NCBI RefSeq assembly: GCF_026183895.1
Contig: NZ_JAPFQI010000008.1
Span: forward strand, 62,001-126,000
DNA from: Sabulicella glaciei
GTDB taxonomy: Bacteria; Pseudomonadota; Alphaproteobacteria; Acetobacterales; Acetobacteraceae
Reading direction: 5' to 3'
Length of the DNA: 64,000 bases
Both the position numbers and the translations under genes were made by a program. The notes beneath the pieces were generated by a model. It had not been told where the DNA came from. It saw only the letters and a list, made by a program, of their open reading frames with translations, and did not search any database. Positions 59,036-64,000 of this stretch are shown one piece after another; position 1 is the stretch's first letter; every line of letters starts with the position of its first letter.

Positions 59036-60213
59036 CCCCCCTTCCCCTGCTTCGCCTCATGCCCGGCCGCGACCGTCGGGTGAAGTTCGGCCATCCCTGG
59101 ATCTTCAGCAACGAGATCCGCATGACGCCGGAGGCGCGGGCCTTGCCCCCCGGCACACCCGTCGGCATCGAGGGCGATGACGGGGTCGGGCATGGCGTCT
59201 GGCAATTCAACCCGCACAGCCTGATCGCCGCCCGCATCCTCGACCGCCGCCGCGACACGGCGCCCGACACGGCTTGGTTCCGCGACCGCCTCGCCGCCGC
59301 GCTGGCGCTGCGGGAGCGGCTGGGCGTGCCGCGCTTCTGCCGCCTCGCCCATGCCGAGGCGGATGGGCTGCCGGGGCTCGTGGTGGACCGGTTCGACGAC
59401 GTGCTGGCCGTGCAGGCCAACACCGCCGGGATGGATGCCGCCCTGCCGCTGATCGTGGAGGCGCTGCGCGACCTGCTGGCGCCGCGCGCGGTCCTGCTGC
59501 GCAACGACAGCGCGGTGCGGCGCCTGGAGGGGCTCGCGGAGGAAACCCGCCTCGCCATGGGCGAGGAGGCGGTGGCACGGGTGGAGGAAGGCGGGCTGCG
59601 CTTCGAGGTGGACCTGCTTTCGGGCCAGAAGACCGGCTGGTTCTTCGACCAGCGCGAGAACCGGGCGCGGGTCGCATCGCTGGCGCGGGGCGCCTGGGTG
59701 CTGGATGCCTTTTGCCACACGGGAGGCTTCGGGCTGCTCGCCGCGAAGGCTGGCGCCGCCTCGGTCACGCTGCTGGACCGCTCGCAGCCCGCGCTGGACC
59801 TCGCCCTGACCAGCGCCGAGGCCAATGGGCTGGAGGGCGTTTCCGCCCTGCGCGGCGACGCGATGGACGTGATGGAGCGGCTGATCGGCGAGGGCCGGCG
59901 CTTCGGCGTGGTGGTGGCGGACCCGCCCGCCTTCGCCAAGAGCCGCAAGGACATCCCGGCCGCGTTGCGCGCCTATGGCCGCCTGGCCCGCCTTTCCGCC
60001 TCCTTGGTCGAGCCGGGCGGGTTCCTGTTCATCGCCTCCTGCTCCCACCATGCCGAACCGGGGGCCTTCTTCGAGGCGGTGGGGACCGGCGTGTTCCGCG
60101 CCCGCCGCACCGGGCGGATCCTTTGGACCGGCGGCGCCGGTCCGGACCATCCGGTGCATCCCATGCTGCCGGAGAGCGCTTACCTGAAGGCCCAGCTTTT
60201 CCAGCTCGATTAG
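59032..60213 (+). CDS. rlmI: Class I rRNA methyltransferase, RlmI-like
   Basis: 393 aa. N-terminal PUA-like part (RRVKFGHPWIFSNEI), a linker (GLVVDRFDDVLAVQ), then the SAM domain with VLDAFCHTGGFGLLAAKAGA, and VVVADPPAFAKSRKD (NPP-like). RlmI methylates a cytosine (C1962 in E. coli) of 23S rRNA; the related target here is inferred. ATG overlaps the transporter stop (ATGA); a longer reading from 58420 is in the transporter gene. Confidence 0.93.
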   Translation: MTPLPLLRLMPGRDRRVKFGHPWIFSNEIRMTPEARALPPGTPVGIEGDDGVGHGVWQFNPHSLIAARILDRRRDTAPDTAWFRDRLAAALALRERLGVPRFCRLAHAEADGLPGLVVDRFDDVLAVQANTAGMDAALPLIVEALRDLLAPRAVLLRNDSAVRRLEGLAEETRLAMGEEAVARVEEGGLRFEVDLLSGQKTGWFFDQRENRARVASLARGAWVLDAFCHTGGFGLLAAKAGAASVTLLDRSQPALDLALTSAEANGLEGVSALRGDAMDVMERLIGEGRRFGVVVADPPAFAKSRKDIPAALRAYGRLARLSASLVEPGGFLFIASCSHHAEPGAFFEAVGTGVFRARRTGRILWTGGAGPDHPVHPMLPESAYLKAQLFQLD

Positions 60214-60221
60214 GGGAACCC

Positions 60222-60602
60222 ATGCCCTCGGCCATGGATCGCGGCTACCGCATCAGCCGCTACGCCGCCGGACCCGTCGCCACGCGGATCGGCGAGCCCT
60301 CGCCCAGCGCCGATGCCTGGATGGCGGAGCACCGCGCCGCCTCGCTCGTCCTCATCACGGCCTGGAACCCGATGAGCCGCCCGATGCCGCGGCGCTGGAA
60401 CGAGGAAGCCCATCGCCGGCTCCTGCGCGTCCTGAAGGGCCGGCCGGTGGCGGAGGGGTGGTCGGGCAACGGCCCGTGGCAGGAATGGACGGTCGCGACT
60501 CCGGGCGGGGTGCGGCTGGGCCGCCGCCTGTGCCGGATCTTCCGCCAGCGCGCCTTCGTCCTGCTGCGCCGGAACCGGAGGACCCTGCTGGTCTATTCGT
60601 GA
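60222..60602 (+). CDS. DUF3293 domain protein
   Basis: 126 aa soluble protein. LVLITAWNPMSRPMPRRWNEEAHRRLLRVL matches DUF3293, followed by RPVAEGWSGNGPWQEWTVATPG and a basic tail FRQRAFVLLRRNRRTLLVY. GGGGA precedes the ATG. Function unknown. It lies eight bases after the methyltransferase stop and overlaps the convergent small membrane gene by ten. Confidence 0.85.
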   Translation: MPSAMDRGYRISRYAAGPVATRIGEPSPSADAWMAEHRAASLVLITAWNPMSRPMPRRWNEEAHRRLLRVLKGRPVAEGWSGNGPWQEWTVATPGGVRLGRRLCRIFRQRAFVLLRRNRRTLLVYS

Positions 60603-60778
60603 TCCGCGCGGTCGAAATGGGCGGCGACGATCCGGTAGGCCCAGATCACCGCCAGAACCACCACCAGCAGCCCGACCTGCTCCGCGGTCACCTCGAAATG
60701 CGCCCGCGTGGCGAGGAAGAGCCCTCCCGCGGCCAGGAGGATCGCCGCGGCGAGTCGGAGGATCAGGCCGGTTTCCAT
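60593..60778 (-). CDS. Small two-helix membrane protein
   Basis: 61 aa: helices LILRLAAAILLAAGGLFLAT and VGLLVVVLAVIWAYRIVAA. No family recognised. Terminal HFDRADHE is polar. It overlaps the end of the DUF3293 gene by ten bases (convergent) and is 13 bases downstream of patatin on the same strand, so it may be in that operon. Confidence 0.75.
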   Translation of the reverse strand: METGLILRLAAAILLAAGGLFLATRAHFEVTAEQVGLLVVVLAVIWAYRIVAAHFDRADHE

Positions 60779-60791
60779 GCCTTTCCCTTAG

Positions 60792-61856
60792 CTAGAGGTA
60801 GCGTTGGATGTCGAGTGTGCTTTCCTTGCCGATGCGGCTGCCTCGCTCGCGCAGGAACTCGTCCGCCGCCTCGCGCCCATAGTCGCGCAGTGTCTGGAGG
60901 AAGTCCCAGTCGCCGTTGAACTTGGTGGACAACTTGAAGGCGCGCATCCGTGCCTCGTCCTCGATGGCGTGCAGGAAGATGCGGCGGTAGCGCGGCTGCT
61001 CCAGCCGCCCGGCCTCCAGCATGCGCTGCACGAAGTCGATGGCGCGCATTTCCGACATCAGCGAGGCGTTGAAGCTGATCTCGTTCAACCGGTTCAGGAT
61101 GTCGGAGGTCGAGGTCGGCAGCTCGGGCCGCAGCAGCGGGTTGAGCTGCACCAGCACGATGTCCGAGGCCAGGCGGTCGTGGTAGAGCGGCCAGAGGGCC
61201 GGATTGCCCAGGTAGCCGCCATCCCAGTAGGCCTCGCCGTCGATCTCCACGGCGCGGAAGATGTTGGGCAGGCAGGCGGAGGCAAGCAGCGCGTCCACCG
61301 TGATCTCCGGCCGCGTGAACACCTTGGGCTTGCCGGTGCGGACGTTGGTGGCCGAGATGAACAGCCGGATGGCGGTCTTGTCTGCCCGCAGCCGCGCGAG
61401 GTCCAGGCTTTCTTCCAGCGCCTTCCGGAGCGGGTTGAACTCCATGGTGAAGGGGTTGAACTGGTAGGGCGACAGGAGGCGCGTCACCGTGTCGAAGGCG
61501 TTCCAGGCGACGCTGTAGGTGAGGTCCCAGCCCCACAGCGCCTTTTCCACCGGCGTCGAGCGCAGGGGCGACACGGCGAACTTGCTGCCGAGGGACCGCC
61601 AGAACCGCTCCAGGGCCGCCTTGGCGCCCATCCGCCCGCCTTCCAGCATGCCGAGGGCGAAGATGGCGCCATTGATGGCCCCGGCCGAGGTGCCGGACAG
61701 GCCGTCGAACTCCAGGTCCTCCTCCTCGAGGAGGCGGTCCAGCGCGCCCCAGGTGAAGGCCCCGTGCGTGCCGCCCCCTTGCAGCGCCAGGTTGATGCGG
61801 CGGCGCACCGGGCGAGCGGCTGCGGGGGCGGACAGGCCTTGGGGAACGCTGTCCAT
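60792..61856 (-). CDS. Patatin-like phospholipase
   Basis: 354 aa lipid acyl hydrolase, cytoplasmic (no signal). Oxyanion GGGTHG (27-32), nucleophile Ser57 in GTSAG, and Asp of DGGYLGNP. Ends LSTKFNGDWDFLQTLRDYGREAADEFL. The ATG overlaps the bdhA TGA by one base (TGATG). Patatin genes next to bdhA in Alphaproteobacteria hint at polyhydroxybutyrate or lipid turnover; the substrate is not shown by sequence. Confidence 0.92.
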   Translation of the reverse strand: MDSVPQGLSAPAAARPVRRRINLALQGGGTHGAFTWGALDRLLEEEDLEFDGLSGTSAGAINGAIFALGMLEGGRMGAKAALERFWRSLGSKFAVSPLRSTPVEKALWGWDLTYSVAWNAFDTVTRLLSPYQFNPFTMEFNPLRKALEESLDLARLRADKTAIRLFISATNVRTGKPKVFTRPEITVDALLASACLPNIFRAVEIDGEAYWDGGYLGNPALWPLYHDRLASDIVLVQLNPLLRPELPTSTSDILNRLNEISFNASLMSEMRAIDFVQRMLEAGRLEQPRYRRIFLHAIEDEARMRAFKLSTKFNGDWDFLQTLRDYGREAADEFLRERGSRIGKESTLDIQRYL

Positions 61857-62632
61857 CAGGCCGCCAGCCAGCCCCCGTCGATGGACAGGGCGGCGCCGTT
61901 CACCCCGCCGGAATCCGGCCCGACGAGCCAGAGCGCCATGCGCGCCACCTCGTCCACCTCGATCCAGCGCTTGGAAGGCTGCTTGGCGAGGAGATGGTCC
62001 TTCAGCGCCGCCTCCTCCGAAATGCCGTGCTTCTCGGCCAGCGGCTTCACCTGCGCCTCGGCCAGCGGGGTGCGGACGAAGCCCGGGCAAATCGCGTTGC
62101 AGGTGATGTTCTCCTCCGCGACCTCCAGCGCCACGGACTTGGTCAGCCCCACCACGCCGTGCTTCGCGGCGACATAGGCCGTCTTGAAGGGCGAGGCGAC
62201 GAGGCCGTGCGCCGAGGCGACGTTGATGATCCGCCCATGGCCGCGCTGCTTCATCCCCGGCAGCGCCGCGGCGATGGCATGGAAGTTGGACGACAGGTTG
62301 ATGGCGATGATGGCGTCCCACTTCTCGGGCGGGAACTCCTCGACCGGCGAGACGAACTGGATCCCCGCATTGTTCACGAGGATGTCCAGTCGCCCGAACT
62401 GGGCCTCCGCGTTGGCCACCATGGCGCCGACCTCGGCGGGCTTGCTCATGTCGGCGGGGCTGTGGGGGGCGTCGCCCACGGCGGCGCGGGCGGCGGCGAT
62501 CTCCTCCGGCTTGCCGAAGCCGTTGAGCATGACGCGGGCCCCGGCCCGGTGCAGAAAGGTCGCGATCGCAAGCCCGATGCCGCTGGTGGAGCCGGTGACG
62601 AGGGCCGCCTGACCTTCGAGGGTGCGTTCCAT
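61856..62632 (-). CDS. bdhA: 3-Hydroxybutyrate dehydrogenase (SDR)
   Basis: Oxidises 3-hydroxybutyrate to acetoacetate with NAD+. 258 aa. NAD motif TGSTSGIG, NNAGIQFV, the catalytic Ser in NVASAHG and Tyr-Lys in AYVAAKHG, and the BDH-typical QPSKRWIEVDEVARMALWL. Heads the bdhA-patatin operon; divergent from rpmH. It works in polyhydroxybutyrate use, and no other PHB genes are in the window. Confidence 0.95.
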   Translation of the reverse strand: MERTLEGQAALVTGSTSGIGLAIATFLHRAGARVMLNGFGKPEEIAAARAAVGDAPHSPADMSKPAEVGAMVANAEAQFGRLDILVNNAGIQFVSPVEEFPPEKWDAIIAINLSSNFHAIAAALPGMKQRGHGRIINVASAHGLVASPFKTAYVAAKHGVVGLTKSVALEVAEENITCNAICPGFVRTPLAEAQVKPLAEKHGISEEAALKDHLLAKQPSKRWIEVDEVARMALWLVGPDSGGVNGAALSIDGGWLAA

Positions 62633-62694
62633 GAGGCGCGCGGTCCTGATGCTGTTCCGGCAAGCGAATAGGCGCTTTGCTGCGACGCCGCAAC

Positions 62695-62723
62695 TTGACG
62701 GCGGGTCCGCATGATCCCTATAC
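62695..62723 (+). promoter_or_regulatory. rpmH promoter
   Basis: TTGACG (62695-62700), 17 bases, CTATAC (62718-62723), close to the alphaproteobacterial consensus, 76 bases before rpmH. The best promoter in the window. Confidence 0.7.
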
Positions 62724-62799
62724 CGCCCCTCCGAACGGGGCGCGGCGACGCGGGCCCGTGCTTTTCTTTGTTAGCCTTCTTGTTTCTGGGAGTTCCGCC

Positions 62800-62934
62800 G
62801 TGAAGCGCACCTATCAGCCCTCCAAGCTCGTCCGCAAGCGCCGGCACGGCTTCCGCGCCCGCATGGCGACGGTGGGCGGCCGCAAGGTGCTGGCCAACCG
62901 CCGCTCCAAGGGCCGCTCCAAGCTCAGCGCCTGA
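62800..62934 (+). CDS. rpmH: 50S ribosomal protein L34
   Basis: 44 aa, highly basic, full length: [20 protein letters not shown], then [17 protein letters not shown]. Starts with GTG at 62800 (GGAG eight bases upstream). First of rpmH-rnpA-yidD-yidC. Confidence 0.97.
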   Translation: MKRTYQPSKLVRKRRHGFRARMATVGGRKVLANRRSKGRSKLSA

Positions 62935-62956
62935 GGCGCACCCGCGGGCTTCGGCC

Positions 62957-63295
62957 ATGCCGTCCCGGCTGAAGCGCCGCGCCGAGTTCCTGCGTGCTGC
63001 CCGCGAGGGTCGCAAGGCCGCCGGGCGCAACCTGGTCCTCCAGGCCCTGCCCCGCCCCGATGCCCCCGCCGAGACGCGGCTGGGCTTCACCGCGACCAAG
63101 AAGATCGGCAACGCCGTCACCCGCAACCGCGCCAAGCGCCGGATGCGGGCGGCGGCGCGCCTGGTCCTGGAAGCGTCTCCCGCGCCGGGGCACGACATCG
63201 TGCTGATCGCGCGCGACGGCACCGCCACCTGCCCCTTCCCCTCCTTGCTGGAGGAGGTTTCGGCCGCGCTGCGCCGCGCCGGAGCCCGGCCGTGA
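62957..63295 (+). CDS. rnpA: Ribonuclease P protein component
   Basis: 112 aa basic protein that helps RNase P RNA mature tRNA 5' ends. [43 protein letters not shown] (the RNR motif), and [12 protein letters not shown] are visible. Follows rpmH by 22 bases and overlaps yidD by four (GTGA). Confidence 0.96.
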   Translation: MPSRLKRRAEFLRAAREGRKAAGRNLVLQALPRPDAPAETRLGFTATKKIGNAVTRNRAKRRMRAAARLVLEASPAPGHDIVLIARDGTATCPFPSLLEEVSAALRRAGARP

Positions 63296-63522
63296 GCCCT
63301 GGCGCCCTGGCGCTGAAGGGCGCCGTCCTCGCCTATCAATGGACCGTGCGGCCGGTGATCGGCTGCAATTGCCGGTTCCTCCCCTCCTGCTCGGACTACG
63401 CGCTGGAAGCGATCGCCAAGCATGGCGCGCTGCACGGATCCGTCCTATCCACCCGGCGCATCCTGCGCTGCAACCCTTGGCATCCCGGCGGGCTGGACCC
63501 CGTCCCGCCGGCGAGAGACTGA
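63292..63522 (+). CDS. yidD: Membrane insertion efficiency factor YidD
   Basis: 76 aa, amphipathic, membrane-associated helper of Yid[31 protein letters not shown] and [17 protein letters not shown] are the family sequence, with the conserved Cys. GTG start overlaps the rnpA stop. Confidence 0.96.
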   Translation: MSPGALALKGAVLAYQWTVRPVIGCNCRFLPSCSDYALEAIAKHGALHGSVLSTRRILRCNPWHPGGLDPVPPARD

Positions 63523-63535
63523 CCGGACCCTCCGA

Positions 63536-64000
63536 ATGGACCAGAAGCGCCTCCTGGCGGCGATCGCCCTATCCGTCGGCATCCTGCTGATCTTCGACGT
63601 GTGGAACCGGACCATGAATCCGGCCCCGGTGGCCCCGCCGCCGGTGGCGCACGAGCAGACCAGCGGCTCGCCCGTGCCGGCGCCGGTCGTCCCGGCTGCG
63701 CCGGGGGCCGAGGTTTCCGCCGCGCCGGCTGCCCCGGCCACCGCGCCGGCGCAGACCGTCGCCGTGGCCAATGGTCGCGTCGAGGGCCGGATCTCGGCGC
63801 GCGGCCTCCAGCTCGACCAGCTGGTGCTGCGCGACTACCGCGAGCACACGCGGCCGAACTCGCCGCTGGTGCGCCTGCTGGCGCCGCGCGGTCTGCCCGA
63901 AGGATATTTTGCCCAGTGGGGCTGGACGGCGGCGGATGGCCGCACGCCCGTTCCGGGGAACGACACGGACTGGACGGTCACGGGCGGGCCGCTCTCGGCC
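63536..64000 (+). CDS. yidC: Membrane protein insertase YidC, N-terminal part (runs off the window)
   Basis: 155 residues visible. N-terminal helix LLAAIALSVGILLIFDVW then a Pro/Ala-rich linker and the start of the periplasmic P1 beta domain (ISARGLQLDQLVLRDYREH, LLAPRG). The insertase core lies outside the window. The ATG at 63536 follows yidD by 13 bases. Inserts inner-membrane proteins with or without SecYEG. Confidence 0.95.
   Translation, partial: MDQKRLLAAIALSVGILLIFDVWNRTMNPAPVAPPPVAHEQTSGSPVPAPVVPAAPGAEVSAAPAAPATAPAQTVAVANGRVEGRISARGLQLDQLVLRDYREHTRPNSPLVRLLAPRGLPEGYFAQWGWTAADGRTPVPGNDTDWTVTGGPLSA

Noticed and set aside
62800-64000. Chromosome origin next to rpmH
   Set aside because: No dnaA, DnaA-box cluster or AT-rich unwinding element in the visible 62633-62799 region.

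Overview
The window is about 70% G+C, densely coding and fully bacterial. Gene content (ureDABCEFG next to urtABCDE, tripartite-tricarboxylate receptors without permeases, a TAXI receptor, 3-hydroxybutyrate dehydrogenase, FnrL-type regulator, EF-P with Lys34, rpmH-rnpA-yidD-yidC) points to an alphaproteobacterium of the Acetobacteraceae/Rhodospirillales, Roseomonas-like. This assignment is inference from family resemblance. I see no CRISPR array, insertion sequence, integrase or rRNA. One tRNA gene (Thr, GGU) is present. No gene-free stretch exceeds 300 bases; the longest are 47618-47906 and 37204-37433.

Layout. 1-1097: 5' part of an EF-G gene running out of the window. 1286-6565 (-): complete urea ABC transporter urtABCDE, divergent from 6760-11795 (+), the urease operon ureDABCEFG, which runs on into two overlapping crcB fluoride-channel genes and a strong shared terminator at 12567-12589. 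12599-17474 (-): aspartate aminotransferase and a four-gene polyamine-type ABC transporter. 17688-21563 (+): a four-gene cassette resembling phage tail spike and fibre proteins, without other phage genes. 21693-22439: FNR-type regulator. 22455-32040 (-): DUF892 protein, a glycosidase, a glycosyltransferase/UDP-galactopyranose mutase fusion, then upp, a MotA/MotB-like pair with an OmpA-like partner, suhB and efp.

32164: tRNA-Thr. 32295-37203 (-): HWE-type histidine kinase, TAXI receptor, a Pro/Ala-rich repeat protein and a nucleoside deaminase. 37434-43748: flavin monooxygenase, YeiH exporter, DUF169 protein, glycosyltransferase, amino-acid permease and pdxY, several with convergent stop codons sharing bases. 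43804-51159: a lipoprotein and a catabolic-looking set (CoA transferase, acyl-CoA dehydrogenase, LysR, hydrolase, two Bug receptors, GlcG). 51201-57254: Hsp20, def-fmt-truA, dapE-dapD and an HNH protein. 57316-60602 (+): gluQ, EamA exporter, rRNA methyltransferase and a DUF3293 protein. 60593-62632 (-): small membrane protein, patatin and bdhA. 62800-64000 (+): rpmH, rnpA, yidD and the start of yidC.

The genes form clear working groups. Urea is imported by Urt and hydrolysed by urease, whose nickel centre is assembled by UreDEFG. def and fmt handle the formyl group on initiator Met. DapD and DapE act in the succinylase route to diaminopimelate. rnpA, yidD and yidC form the usual RNase P/membrane insertion block. 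The most unusual elements are the orphan phage-spike cassette, the degenerate CrcB partner fused transcriptionally to the urease operon, the UreE histidine tail that doubles as the start of ureF, and the Pro/Ala repeat protein coupled to a TAXI receptor.
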